Shown here piece after piece: positions 1 to 11,109 of a stretch of DNA of 64,000 bases. The stretch is from Agrocybe praecox (taxonomy: Eukaryota; Basidiomycota; Agaricomycetes; Agaricales; Agrocybaceae), in contig OZ024848.1 in the NCBI GenBank assembly GCA_964017145.1, forward strand, positions 1,748,501 through 1,812,500. Direction: 5' to 3'. The notes beneath the pieces are model-generated. The model was not told the origin of the DNA and searched no databases. It was given only the letters and a program-made list of their open reading frames with translations. Positions within the stretch are counted from its first letter, which is position 1. Each line of letters starts with the position of its first letter. Made by a program: the position numbers and the translations under genes.

Positions 1-697
1 AGGGTGAAATGATAGGGAATGCAGGGCTTCTAGTAGGAGACACTGAAGAGAAGGGGCTATTTGTCGAACTGGGTAGTAGAAAGAATTCTGACGAAAGGGA
101 ATCTGTTTCTAGGCGATGATAATCCATTCCGTATTCAATTTCTGGCATATAAAGTTCCAGAAACTCTAGAGAATTTTCCTCTATTTGTCGTATACCGTGA
201 CAGGACGCATAGTTTGTCGTGCCCAACATCAAAGGGTTGGGTGTATACCCATTCTCATTCGAGCTTGAAGTATGCGCTACATATATCGGTGCTTGGTGTG
301 TACTGACGTTTTCCATTGGCTGTAAATATGGTGGTACCGCTTCATCTCTTGCTATAGGCGCTGGGATATGTCTTATTGCTGGATTCCGAGTCAAATTCTG
401 TGCTGGAAGTTGAAAACCATCACCTCTGCTTTCATCAAAGAAAGAATAAACAGGAAATTCTTCTTTGGATATAGTCACATCCCTTTCAAGTGGCATGCGG
501 TGTCGCTCGAAGAGTTCCATGTTCCACTGGTTATGTTTGATAATTTTTCGCGGCCGTGGGCAGTACACAAGTCCTCCATTTGGCGGGTAAGTGATAACTT
601 CTCCTGGACGCACCGACCGGTAGTAAGGGTGTAAATGAGTGCCTCTGTCAGTGGCACCAGTGGCAGCACCCGGGAGGTTCTTGGGAAAAACAGGCAT
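1..697 (-). CDS. Serine/proline-rich hypothetical protein, 3' end cut by window edge
   Basis: An uninterrupted minus-strand frame runs from an ATG at 697 to the first base of the window, about 230 residues with no stop, so the gene continues to the left. The protein starts MPVFPKNLPGAATGATDRGT and has a Tyr/Pro/Arg-rich N-terminal part (GEVITYPPNGGLVYCPRPRK), followed by a Ser/Thr/Asn/Pro-rich, probably disordered stretch with acidic patches. I recognise no catalytic domain. The composition resembles the low-complexity arms of fungal regulators, but that is inference. The ATG is the first one after the upstream region and is preceded by ordinary non-coding sequence. Only the frame itself is seen; function is unknown. 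Confidence 0.6.
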   Translation of the reverse strand, partial: MPVFPKNLPGAATGATDRGTHLHPYYRSVRPGEVITYPPNGGLVYCPRPRKIIKHNQWNMELFERHRMPLERDVTISKEEFPVYSFFDESRGDGFQLPAQNLTRNPAIRHIPAPIARDEAVPPYLQPMENVSTHQAPIYVAHTSSSNENGYTPNPLMLGTTNYASCHGIRQIEENSLEFLELYMPEIEYGMDYHRLETDSLSSEFFLLPSSTNSPFSSVSPTRSPAFPIISP

Positions 698-1230
698 TAC
701 GATCGAATAAGGTCAAGAAGAGCAGAAAGTGTGCTTGCAACTTTTGTCAATGCGTAACGAAGATAAAGAGGGGGCGGAATGAGTCTGTCCATGATTTTTC
801 ATTGGGGCTTTTTAACGAGATTCATGGCAAAGGGTATAATTGTGGGCCTCTCTTGACATTTTGATGGTTATTTTACGTTATCTTACCTTCTGAGCCACTG
901 CAGTGCTGCTAGTCTCGCTTGGCTTCAATGGGCGCGACGAGCGCGTGGACGCCACGCTTTGATTCTCCTGTTTTGGCCAACATTCTTCCAATGCTCAGGG
1001 TTCAAGTGTGTCCAATATGCTGGACACTAGTGGACTCACCTGCCGATGTGGTATTGCATCACAAAAACGACCTTCTTACATTGGAAATTTCAATTGATCT
1101 CCTCACTAATCAATGACCATTAGTCCTATTCGATACCCACAATCGAGCAATTAGAAAGGTCGGAAACGTATATGAATGGTATTACAAGTGTTTCAATATT
1201 CGAGTTTTCAATGAATTTTTCAATCAATAT
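698..1230. other. Intergenic region between divergent/convergent small genes
   Basis: Holds the presumed promoter of the edge gene. A short plus-strand frame at about 919-1116 contains a Cys-x2-Cys pair (VCPICWTL) followed by a His-His, but it is too short and lacks a second metal pair, so I do not call it a gene. No repeats seen. Confidence 0.4.
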
Positions 1231-1491
1231 TCAGTGGTTTAGTGTGTCCACGGCCTTCAACAAAGGCGAATATCTCCAGTCCTCCAACGAACCGGTTCGA
1301 TCACTCGATAATGCATTTCCCCCCATCGCATCTTGAGCTCTGCCGTAAACCTTGGACCAGGAACCAAATATATTTTCCAACATGGCCTTCTTCTCTTCAG
1401 AGTCCAATTTTCCATTTTCATCGATTTGCAGTATCATTTCTGCCACCTCTGTGGCCTGTTCAATGACGCTAAGGATACTGGCAGATCTCAT
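1231..1491 (-). CDS. Small acidic EF-hand-like hypothetical protein
   Basis: Single-exon minus-strand ORF of 86 codons, ATG at 1491 and TGA at 1231. The upstream sequence is CA/CT-rich like fungal 5' leaders, which supports this start. The protein is mainly helical and charged (SVIEQATEVAEMILQ, then a loop QIDENGKLDSEE). The loop matches the EF-hand pattern at positions 3, 5, 6 (Gly), 8 and 12 (Glu) but has Gln instead of Asp at position 1, so calcium binding is uncertain. The rest (GSWSKVYGRAQDAMGG) is not recognised. It could be the last exon of a longer gene, but no upstream coding exon is evident. Confidence 0.45.
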   Translation of the reverse strand: MRSASILSVIEQATEVAEMILQIDENGKLDSEEKKAMLENIFGSWSKVYGRAQDAMGGNALSSDRTGSLEDWRYSPLLKAVDTLNH

Positions 1492-2684
1492 ATTTTTGCC
1501 TGGTGTATGTGTGTTATGGTGATATGTTTCGGCTGGTGAGCTGATAGAGTTGTGATGCGTAAGACGATGTTTGCGTCACTTCTGATAACTTCTCGACGGT
1601 GTGGAAGATTGGGAAGGTCTGACAGTTAGAACTTAGAGGAAAGATGGCAATCGATAATCATCGTGAGTCAAAACTCTTCCTGGTTTTATCCACACAGACA
1701 ATGCTGGGTATGAATATTTTCCCCGTTTGAGAACAATGGTTACGTATCCTGCCAATGATGCCCATAAAAGTACAAGGTCAAGTAACGTGGTTTGATGAAC
1801 AGAGATTGTCAAGTGGCACCGAAGTGTCGAGATGATATGTATGGTGCCTCTTCTCATTTCTCGTGAAACAGTAATTTCTCCTTTTTTAGAATTTTTTTCT
1901 AGAAAGCTAGTACTGCAATAACGCGCAAAAGCCGAAGGAGACAAAGATAACGTTACTACTACTAGCGAAAAAAACTCGGGATGAATTTGAGGCTGAGATT
2001 GCGTCAAGAATGAAGCTCAAGGGAGTAGGCATGAAGTCTGAAGTCTGAAGTTGTTCCCGCACGATGGCAGGTTGAAAAGGAACTCATGGAGGTTGAACGT
2101 TGAGGTGGCACAAAGGAAACTAAGGATGGACGAGCTGATAAGTATAGTGAGGGCCGCACGAAGGAGAGTTAAATTGAGAGTTGATGTCGGACGCAGTGTG
2201 GCTGAGGATTCACGAAGGATGGATGAGATGAAACACATGAAGGATGAGGCCTTGAGGCCGCACGATGGAAGTCTGAGGGAGGAGCGCGAAAGAAACGAAG
2301 AACTCGAGGTGAAACAAAACGAGCCTATTAATGTTGAGCGCATGAAGGTTGAGATAGAACGCATAAACATTGGGCTCGAGCGCGGAAAGGTTGAGGCTAA
2401 ACGAAGGGAGGTTGAGTTAGAGTCGTTTCCAGAACTTAAAGGTAATTCATACACTTTTTGATTGACAATTTCTCGTTCAATTGTGCTTTCACATTCAGCA
2501 ACCAGTGTCAAGCATTTTCGAATATCACAAGGTATATGCATTTTACATACACTTCGTTCGGCGTCCAGTTGATCTTCTTTTGTTATATTATTACAGAAAA
2601 TGCATTCATTATTCTGCCAATCTCTGTGTCCATACCTAACGCCATCAAGCACAGCTGTGTGCTTGAGGAACACAGGAAAGAAAA
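1492..2684. other. Gene-poor stretch with a charged heptad-like repeat ORF
   Basis: At about 2051-2461 the plus strand stays open for 136 codons and encodes a very charged, coiled-coil-like sequence with approximate 7-residue repeats such as VEAKRRE and VERMKVE; the DNA shows repeated GGTTGAG units. There is no ATG at its start. The minus strand is also open here (2017-2673), Ser/Leu-rich, as expected for the complement of a purine-rich repeat. I treat it as a degenerate repeat or an exon of an unknown coiled-coil gene. Confidence 0.35.
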
Positions 2685-3043
2685 TTAATGTGCTTTCTCA
2701 GTCGAGAGCTCGATTTTGATAGCTTCTTTAGGATCTAAATAGGTAACTCGTAGTCTGGATGGGCTAGTACTACCAGCTCGATGTATGAATGGTTCGCCGA
2801 GTTTCTTGCTGAAAGAAAACGAGGAAACGTTGATGTCGACATCCTATGTAGACAGTAAATACCAATTAATCCCGCACCACACAATTAGCCTACCCTTGTG
2901 AATCGATGTGACCCATTCAATCCTAGTGCAGTACCACCAACGACGATTCCATCCACCTTCTTCTCGTTCAAAACTTCAAAGAACAATTTCGTCGGGAGAA
3001 ATAATCGTGGAGGGAGAACAGACTGCATAGAAGCATAGAGCAT
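2685..3043 (-). CDS. Short nucleotidyltransferase-fold-like protein
   Basis: Two-exon minus-strand model: ATG at 3043, exon 1 ends in ...SHRFTR, a short intron (GTAGGC donor, CATAG acceptor, phase 0), and exon 2 opens with DVDI and runs to TAA at 2685; about 100 residues in total. The joined motif GIVVGGTALGLNGSHRFTR then DVDI has the signature of the nucleotidyltransferase fold (Gly-Gly-Thr ... Asp-x-Asp), as in the AbiEii/NTP-transferase-like proteins also found in fungi. Known members are usually twice this long, so this is either a truncated relative or the start of a longer gene. The splice rejoining GGT and DxD in frame is the main support. No function is claimed beyond the fold. Confidence 0.4.
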
Positions 3044-3113
3044 CTATGGTCCAAATATTAAATGAACGCAAGAGGTAACTCGGGCTTGCATCAAATTTCA
3101 ATCAAGTGATTGG

Positions 3114-3171
3114 AAGGAAAATATGACGTATGAGAGGGAAAACGTTAAAGCCATCCGCTTGGGACGAAAGG
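3114..3171 (+). pseudogene. Inverted fragment of the adjacent kinase-like gene tail
   Basis: This plus-strand stretch closely matches, in opposite orientation, the end of the neighbouring kinase-like gene (minus strand, about 3388-3441). Both read AAGGAAAATATG, then TATGAGAGGGAAAA, then CATCCGCTTGGGACG, with a handful of substitutions. Translated it gives YERENVKAIRLGR against YEREKVEGIRLGR in the intact gene. It has no further kinase sequence on either side, so it is a relic of a local inverted duplication. Confidence 0.65.
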
Positions 3172-3372
3172 TGATCGCGGACTCCGGGCCGAGTGTTATC
3201 TTATCTAGGCGCCAATGCCAATACTATCCGCGTCTTGACTATAAACGCCAGACCGAAACAACTGTGATCTTGAGGTCTAGATGTAACCCAAAACGCTTTA
3301 GAGAATAAGTTGAACAGATGATATTTTACTCTTCGATACATTCTATCATCTATCACCAAATTGGGTGATGAA

Positions 3373-5729
3373 TTAAGCCAAGCAGCGGCGTCCCAAGCGG
3401 ATGCCTTCAACCTTTTCCCTCTCATACTCCATATTTTCCTTATAATCCCAGTAGCGATGTGCTGTATCCAGACATTCCGAACGTCCAAAGTCTATTAGAC
3501 GGAAGCTCCATCGAAACCCCCATGGATCGTTCTTCGTTTTTGAGTGTGCATCACCTTGTCGAATGAATGGATGAGCACTGAGCGGGCCCCGTTGGCAAAC
3601 AATGTTCCTCCGGTATAAGGATCCGTGAGCCCAATCTTCGGTGTTAAAACGGTAAATAAGGGAAATACATTCTTCACTGTCAAAGAGTTGGTGAATTGAC
3701 TTTAAATGATCGTGATTAGTTAACTCACAAATCGTCCGCGTTGAGGCTCTGTGGGTCCACGGATTTTCCGCATTCTTCCATCAAGAGTATCGGGCTATAG
3801 AATTGGGTATCCACACTCTCTGGACTGTTTGATCTGTCAATGTGATAGTGCCCGTAGAACTGTGGCACGATTGCGCCAGTTGGCATGGGATTTTCGAAGC
3901 CCTCGAGGATAGTAAATCCGTTGCGATGCTCGAAGAAATGTTTTGGGAATAGTTGATAGTTCATGGCCTCTTTTTCGAGCTGTGGGTCGTCTTCCAATGA
4001 TAACTTTGCCGCTACGCAAGTCTTCACGGTCAACGGATGCACATTGTCTTTGCGTAAATGCTCGCAGTAAGGTGCTCGTTCAAGGTTCTGGTATTCAACC
4101 TTTGTTTGAATCACGCGATAGGGTCCTACGTATTCAACCTTGGCTTCACGGGTATCGGGAGACACCTCGTACTCTTTCTCTCCGAATCTTCTCATTCTCG
4201 CTGCTCTGCCTCTCATTTTAAGAACGTAGCTGCCACAAAAGTCGTTCCATTTGGCGTTACGAGTTTCACCGTGTGTTCCGTCTTGCTCTTCGAGTATACG
4301 TTTCGCGTCGTTCATGACGCAGTCCTTGCATAACAGCTCGTCAACAACCAAGGAGCGAGGGATTTCAAATTCAGCTCTATAGACGAATGAATGGTTGCCG
4401 ACTCCAAGACTAGATCCTTTGGACAAATATAAGTGAGCAACTTCTGCGAGCGACTTTGGAGGTTTCGGAGGAAAGACAATGTAAACAGGCGGCTTCGCTG
4501 GTCCGCAGGTAGCATGAGTGACTTGAAGCGGCTCGAAAAGCATTCCATCTGGCATAGGCGTATCTGAGTGTGGATTGGCAAGGAAAGCCTCGATTTTGGC
4601 CTTTGCCTCGTAATGCTGTGCTTCGAGCTCTCCCTTGTCGTCCTGGAATCTATCTCGTGCATCTCGAAATTTGCTCAGGTGTAACTTGTAAGTGTGCACC
4701 ACATCGTCTCTTTCTACCCATTCACAGATAGGTTTTCCCCTACCATTCTCGGCGGACAAAAGTCCCCAAGGATCATGAACGACCAGAGTTTTGGGAAGAA
4801 GGTGCCTAGGGATGTATTGCTGCAATGTTGGTGTATGAACAAAGTGCGAAAATATCTCCTTAGGATGCCAGACTTCCTTTGAAAACGGTTCGAACGGCCA
4901 AGGAGAAGGATATGCATCGGGAGAAAACGAAGAGGTTGGTGGCCACTGAAAAAGTAGAAGTTGGCTGTCAGTTCACCATCAAGCACTTTGGATTTTTAGT
5001 CGTTTCGATGCGTACCTGATGCGCCGTTTCCTGCGATGCAGTTGGAACTCCGCTAGGAAGCCGCTTTGGCGGCACGACGTTATGCAAGATCCACGATTCA
5101 TTTTCACGAATTAAGCGCTCGAGACGATACACAGGAACGGAACGAGGGACATCTTCTCCATGAAGAAACTTGGAATACGGACCGAATGCATTGCCTTCCT
5201 TGCACGAGGCCAAAAAATCCCGCAACATGCTCGCGGTGACAACGACTTTTGATTTTATTGCGGCTTTCCTGAGACTAAGGGGTGTTTTCTTCGCCTCTGA
5301 GTCGGTTTGGGCTGGTTCGACGTAGTAAAAATCGGATAGTGTCTCCGCCCATTTCTTCTGCCTCCAGTTGACTTTAATGAAGTCCATGAGCTTGGGGTCA
5401 TGAGGCCAGGTGTTGTATACAAAGCGACGATGGGTTTTCCTGCTGTTCAGGACCCGAGTCCGTTCTGATGTGATGTTATCGTCCTTGTCATCGGAATCGG
5501 ATTGATTATCGGGAGCAGCATTGAGGACAATCATGTCGTCCATGTACTCTGCCCGCGTCTTGTCGTTCGCTGGTGGTGGACTAGTCAGGGACGCTACGAG
5601 CTGATCCTTTTCTGGCATCGATGGAATCTGTGCAAGTGGCACAGGATCTGAACATTTTGTGAGTAAAGTCGGCAGGAGGCTCCGAAGTAACTGGGTTGAC
5701 CCACCATCAGGCTGTGAAGCAAGTGGCAT
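3373..5729 (-). CDS. Protein kinase-like protein, basidiomycete-specific type, atypical catalytic loop
   Basis: Three exons: ATG at 5729; exon 1 to about 5018; exon 2 about 4946-3735; exon 3 about 3665-3373 (TAA), with in-frame joins at GTACGC and GTGAGT donors. The N-terminal third is acidic and probably disordered, followed by a basic segment. Exon 2 contains a glycine-loop-like GVGNHSFVYRAEF and ends with the hinge-like sequence SPILLMEECGKSVDP. Exon 3 holds EDWAHGSLYRRNIVCQRGPL, the equivalent of the catalytic loop, and SFRLIDFGRSE, a clear DFG-type motif. The usual HRD-x-K-x-x-N is HGS-x-x-R-x-N here, so the catalytic Asp is missing, as in a family of basidiomycete kinase-like proteins. 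It may be a pseudokinase or use another residue. Confidence 0.7.
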
Positions 5730-6274
5730 TGTCTGCTGCTAAAAATTGGATGGTAAGAGCTGGAAAGGAAAGGAGAAGTAGTGGGAGGAATGTTTCGTTT
5801 TTTTGTTTTTCGTCTCTTATATCGATCAATAGGTACCAGACCATAGTTTCTCAAACCCACGCTGATTGCCTGCAAAATTGCATGCCCACACCCTGAACAG
5901 AACGTTGTTTTTTCTTGAACACGTTGCCCTCGGTTGCGCCGTTAATCTAAAACGGTTCGAGTCATAAGTAAATTTTGAGCATGAATTGTGGGAACGAAAT
6001 GTGCAAATTACCTTTTGGGAACGTGATGTCTTCGTTCGGTGCGTATGTAAACGTAAAGTAGACAACTTCTATCAAAAATTTTGCAGAGCATGCAATCCAA
6101 TGTATGGACGTCATTTCCGAGTTCCAGTGCATCCACTTTGTTGACAAATCGGAGCATGTTGATTCAATCGCATCATCGTTTCATCTTGATGTGTCCTGGC
6201 TCAAATAAAATTTGTGATAAAAGCCGTTGAATAAATAGCAATTATAGATACAAATACAGCAAATTCCGGGTTCT
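5730..6274. other. Intergenic region, 5' side of kinase-like gene and 3' side of REEP gene
   Basis: Non-coding by eye on both strands. Only short unsupported frames are present. It should contain the promoter of the kinase-like gene and the terminator of the REEP/Yop1-type gene; no specific site was recognised. Confidence 0.4.
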
Positions 6275-7371
6275 CTATTCGCTTTTGACCCTCTGATAAT
6301 TGCCTCGCGAGCTCCCTGATCCCCATCCGCTAAACCATCCCGATGGCTTGGGCTCTTCACCAGGCTTGCCTCCACCAACTGCAAATCCACCAACAAAATC
6401 TTCATCCAGATCGTATCCTTCAACATCACCACCTTTAATTTCTTCGAATTTTCCTGACATTGTTCGCTCCCTGAGTCCGGCTCCCCCTGCAGATGAACTT
6501 GAGGAAGAGGACACGCTTGGTCGAGCGGGGTTATTGGCAGACGGGAAGGGTACCGACGGCAGGGCAGCTAGCTCAGCCTCCAATTGTTTGCGTCTCTCTG
6601 CAGGATCGGCAGCAGGATCGAAAAACATGGAATTGGAAGGCGTGTTGAATGCATTCGCTTTCTGAGCCTCCGGCCCGGTTGGCAGAGTTGCGGCTGCGGT
6701 CTGTCGAAGTAGCGCTGCGCCTCCTGCAATAATTCCAGGACCGTAGGAGGTCCATAAAGATGATATGAGCTGTGTAGGACCCGCGCCTGCCGCAGTGGTC
6801 GGGGGTGGTTGTGTTGGATTTGCAACATTTGCCCCCTGGGCTCCGGGGTCACCTCCTGGAGCGAGGGCACCAACCATAGCAGCCCATATAGCTCTAGCTT
6901 TCTCTTGGATGAAGCGATAAGCACGCCCTCGCACTTCTGCAATTGCCATATCGATTTGTTTCTCGTGTGATGCGAAGAAAGGGCGTAAATGAACGATGTA
7001 AACATATGTTGCACCTTGGGTTTGAGGAAGTGCTAGATATAGAAGGAAGATAGCTTTGAAAGTTGAATAGAGTGGAATCCTAGGAATAAATGAGTATTGC
7101 AACGTAAGACAAACGATATAACACGACTCACCATGAAACTAGCCACTCTGCCAGGTATTCCACTCCAACGATGCATCCCAGCACCGACCAGTACATAAGC
7201 CACCGTTCTAATTCAGCTTCCGAGGCTGGACGCTGGCTCAGTGTCTTGTACGATGCATAGCCTGGATAAAGAAATGCTGCCAAAGCACTGTTTGGATTTT
7301 CAATATCCAAAGGATAAGCCTGATAGTATTGCAACGTACCTGACAATCCGAGAGGTTAAAGAGAAAAGCAT
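6275..7371 (-). CDS. REEP/Yop1 (TB2/DP1/HVA22) family ER-shaping membrane protein
   Basis: Three minus-strand exons from ATG 7371 to the stop at 6275. Exon 1 encodes MLFSLTSRIVS, exon 2 continues ALAAFLYPGYASYKTLSQ with the family hallmark YPGYASYK, then WLMYWSVLGCIVGVEYLAEW, and exon 3 gives PLYSTFKAIFLLYLALPQTQGATYVY. This is the TB2/DP1/HVA22 domain with its two hydrophobic hairpins, which bends ER membrane in yeast Yop1 and animal REEPs. After it comes an amphipathic segment (IQEKARAIWAAMVGAL) and a long Pro/Ala/Gly/Ser-rich cytosolic tail, giving about 335 residues; Yop1 itself is about 180, so this is the longer REEP1-4-like form. Both introns have GT donors and AG acceptors and restore the domain exactly. 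Confidence 0.85.
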
Positions 7372-9631
7372 ATTGAAAATTAGCACCCCTTTCCCCTAAG
7401 GTACTGGAGTTTCTTGTGGGTAAAGACGGTTCTGTGCAGTTTGTGGCAATGGTCAGTTCAACAGAGCGCCGTCCGCATGTTCCACTTTTTCTAATATAGC
7501 AGCTTATGTAACCCATAAGACAGGGGGTAGAAACGCTTCTGGCACTCTCAGCCTGCTCTCTGGCACTGCGTCACTGCTGCGTCTGACTTGTTTCCTTCCT
7601 TAATCTTGCATATCTCAGGGATTCACATACCGATTTCATTTCTGCAGAGGACGCGAAAGGCCCATGAACTAGTCACTGGAGTCAATTTCTTGTGCACAAA
7701 GGGCGAGTGCCAAGTGGACAACTTATTGCCACAAAAAATATATTAAAACGTGGCGGCAAACAGACCTGAAAACATGGCTAAAGGAGAACATACGAACCTC
7801 TTCCTTCAATACGTGGTATATAAGGGACGTCATGTTTCGTGAAATATTCTGCTCATGTTTCCTACACTTCGGGGTTGCATTACTCGTGGCGTCTCCAAGG
7901 CACTCTTTTCATTAATTTACACACGGAACAATCATATCATCCCTGCATGAAGCCGGTGAAATACTTCTTTGATTAGTTGTATTTTCAAAATTATCTATCG
8001 AAATTCGACTCAACTTATATGTCCGCTCAGGATGATGTTGAGTATTTCCAGCCTGCCCTGCAAACATACTGGTGAAGAACATTTGCGGTCTACTCTCTGT
8101 AATCATTTGCATTCAACGTCTGCATTTCGATATACCTAGTTTGGCCGTTCTTTCGTCTCTGCTCTCCGAGCTGTCTTGCTGGGACGTGCTGGAAACAGAA
8201 AACGAAGCTGAAAAGACCATCCTGCTACCACAATTGGAAATATCGGTGGCGTATCCGTTGTTGGAACTGACCTTCGACAAATTCATCAGGAAAGCTTTGT
8301 CTCTCAAGCAAGGTAAAACGGAGCTCCAGCGGTTGATACAGAGAGATATCCAACGAGAATGACCTAGGCATGGACGAATTGCGGCTCAAAGTCGTCCTGG
8401 CCACAAGTGCATTACGGAACCTGATAAGATGTGCTACGAAACCTTCTCTTTTTACTTGCTGCACCCCATGGCTGTACTTGGATCAAGTACGTATAGCACC
8501 TAGTAATTTACAAAGTGTTTAGTACGGTGGAGTGACTGTTTTCTGAACAATGAAATCTCAAAATAATGATTCCTTTGTACTCCCAGGAACATTCATTGAT
8601 CATATGTGGATTATATTTTGCCAGAGGACTCCGAGGGAGTCGCAGTGATCACTTTTAGACTTACAACCAATGACTTTGTATTGGTTGATCATATGGGCAT
8701 GATCAAGTTTGTGCTGGAGCGGTGAGTTATTTTTGTACTCGTCATTAGTTGCAACGCGAAGCTCATGTGGACAAACAGGGCGATCAGCGGTTCGACTGTA
8801 AGCTCTTCGAGATGAATCTTTGTCGAGAACCATGCGTACTGTTGATAGCTTGGCTTGTGTTTAACTTTTAAACACCTCATTCAATTCAAGGTCCGGAAGG
8901 ATAATCCGAGTCTTCGCATGTGGCAGGTAGGAATTAAAGCCCAAGTCTTTCATATTCAGCTAGGCTCTACGCAGTACTAGGCATTAAAAAGATTCGTGAG
9001 TACGTGCTTCTCCTTTAACCTCCTGCGACGTTCTATAGGCGCCCGATAAAATAATCCTCTGATGGGATAGTATGTCCTGGATATTACCAATCTTATCTAT
9101 GATTATTCCGGCCAATTCTGCTTTGTTTCGTATCTTTCGGAACTTACGGTCACTCATACTGACCATTGATCGTTCAATTGTACAGCACCTGGTCATTCTG
9201 GCCTACCTTCTGACTTTCGAGCTCCACGCTTTCTCAACGGACACCTACAGAATTCCTCGCCGTCCTTTTGAATGTTTCTCCTTTCGGTCCAGTGTGTAAT
9301 CCCATCGAGCCAAAGAGATGCAGCGCTGGACATGGCTGGTTGAATTAGGTGAGCGACTCGGTCTTACTGGAGCCCAGAAAATGTATCGCCGTATGTACGT
9401 CTCGGTAACGCAACGCTTGGCAGCACGGTCCGTACAGTCGAATACCACCCTCTTTCGAGGAAGATGCGTTTCACAAGAACGAAATTTACATCTCACGAGT
9501 TCGTCTTATCTTCTTCTATGATCACAAGTTCCGTAGAATCTTAACAAAAATGATTTCTTTTTTGCTATAAGAATGGATTGAAAAAAATACATTCATTCAG
9601 CTGCTCTCTCATCGCATCCTAGATATACTCA
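7372..9631. other. Region with scattered coding-like fragments, no complete gene resolved
   Basis: Plus-strand coding-like pieces occur at about 8090-8310 (LLPQLEISVAYPLLELTFDK), 8613-8710 (EGVAVITFRLTTNDFVLVDH, followed by a GTGAGT donor) and 9318-9521 (TWLVELGERLGLTGAQKMYR). They sit on the same strand and could be exons of one hypothetical gene, but I could not join them in frame, so this may equally be a decayed gene. No transposon ends were found. Confidence 0.35.
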
Positions 9632-11109
9632 ATGCAACTAGTGAAGATATATATCGGGACTGTGCTAGCCTTCGGTCTTGGAGCAGCAGCTCGTACTTTT
9701 ACAGTTCGTCCTAGCCGCTGCTTTTGCCAATCGATGGTTGACTCGAGATTTGCTAGGTCTACAACGCGTGTCCTTTCACAATATGGCGAGTATCGAATGT
9801 ATTATTTCCAGAAACCTTGAACACGTAAATTGACCTAGATATATCGTAGGCCAGCGGTACATGACTTAGTGTCACCTTGTTCTTTATCTCTGTTATTCAT
9901 TTTATGAACAGATCTTCACCGACTTGAACGTTGCGACGAACGTTCCTTCGTACACAACAGGGTATGTATCTCTGTCGTTTATCTTCGCATACGCAGGCTT
10001 ATATTTGGGTGGCTGAGTAGGTGGGAGGCAAAGGCGTCCTCAAAGGTATCTTTCCAAGTCCCGGATAACTGGAAATCAGGAAGAATTTGGGTCAGTAATG
10101 TCTGGCTTCTATCACTCTACGCTCGACTTACACACCCCATACATAACATTCGTACGTGAACAGGGACGACGGAACTGTAATTTTGCTACTAATCCAGGAC
10201 CAAATTCGTGCCTCACTGGTGGCTGTAACGGCGGATTGCAATGCGACCCGCGCACAGGTACCGTGAGTAACTCTTGTTTTGCTGGCACATGGGCGTTTAA
10301 TAATTTTGGAAAAAATTCGCAGGGTGTTCCTCCTGCAACTGTCGCAGAGTGGACCTTAGGGGGTGATAGTCCAACCGGAGTGGATTGGTATGATGGTAAG
10401 TAACATTCATGGACCAGTTTTTTTGAGCAAGGCTAATAGTTCTCCACAGTTTCTCTTGTCGATGGTTTTAACTTGCCAATGCGGTGAATTAGAGATCTCA
10501 TGATGGATAGTATTGAACAATACTGACGACGAATGTTTTTGCAGTATCTCGAATAACAAGAACTGTTCGGTGGCAGAATGTGCCAAAGATTTGGGACCAA
10601 ATTGTAAGGTTTCCATTTCATGCGTTTTTTATTTAGATATTAACCGGTTTAAACCAAGGTCCTGCCCCATTGAAGGGTCCCCTTGACTCCACAGGATCCC
10701 CTGTCGGATGTAAGTCAGCGTGCTATGCCAACCTAGATGGAAATCAAGGTGAGTAATTCATTTATATCAATCAAATTACTGCAATAATATTCCCGAATTT
10801 ACAGGAAACTCGGCCAATTGCTGCTCCGGGAGTCACAGCACGCCCGCAACATGTCCTAGCTCAGGTATTTCGTACAATTTTATGAATTAGAATCAATATT
10901 TACGCCCACATTAGGTGTCTCCTATTATAGCTATTTTAGTAAGACCTTGCTACTTCTTTGATTAGAAGGACACACTGTATACTGATGTCATTTTAGAAAA
11001 CAATTGCCCCAAGGCTTATGCATACGCGTACGATGAAGCTAGCGGCACCGCTTTGTGGACCTGTCCATCGAGCTTGAAGGCTGACTATACTCTCACATTC
11101 TGTCCATAA
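9632..11109 (+). CDS. Thaumatin-like secreted protein, copy 1
   Basis: A hydrophobic signal peptide (MQLVKIYIGTVLAFGLGAAA) is followed by TFTVYNACPFTIW, the thaumatin-family start. I could splice a complete protein of about 255 residues to TAA at 11107-11109. Hallmarks include the Cys-rich part GRRNCNFAT ... SCLTGGCNGGLQC, the acidic-cleft region ATVAEWTL, YDVSLVDGFNLPM, the segment CPAPLKGPLDSTGSPVGCKS and the ending NADYT/KADYTLTFCP type. Fungal members can act on beta-1,3-glucan or cell walls (for example in Lentinula); that activity is inferred here. The gene has about ten introns, including a 7-nt microexon (GCCAGCG, about 9852-9858) and one intron with a GC donor (GCGAGT, about 9785). 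A second intact copy lies at 27972-29307. Confidence 0.9.

Noticed and set aside
919..1116. Zinc-finger-like plus-strand ORF
   Set aside because: Single Cys pair only, short, no second ligand pair.
2017..2673. 218-codon minus-strand ORF as a gene
   Set aside because: Mostly the complement of a purine-rich heptad repeat, Ser/Leu low complexity, no ATG at its start.
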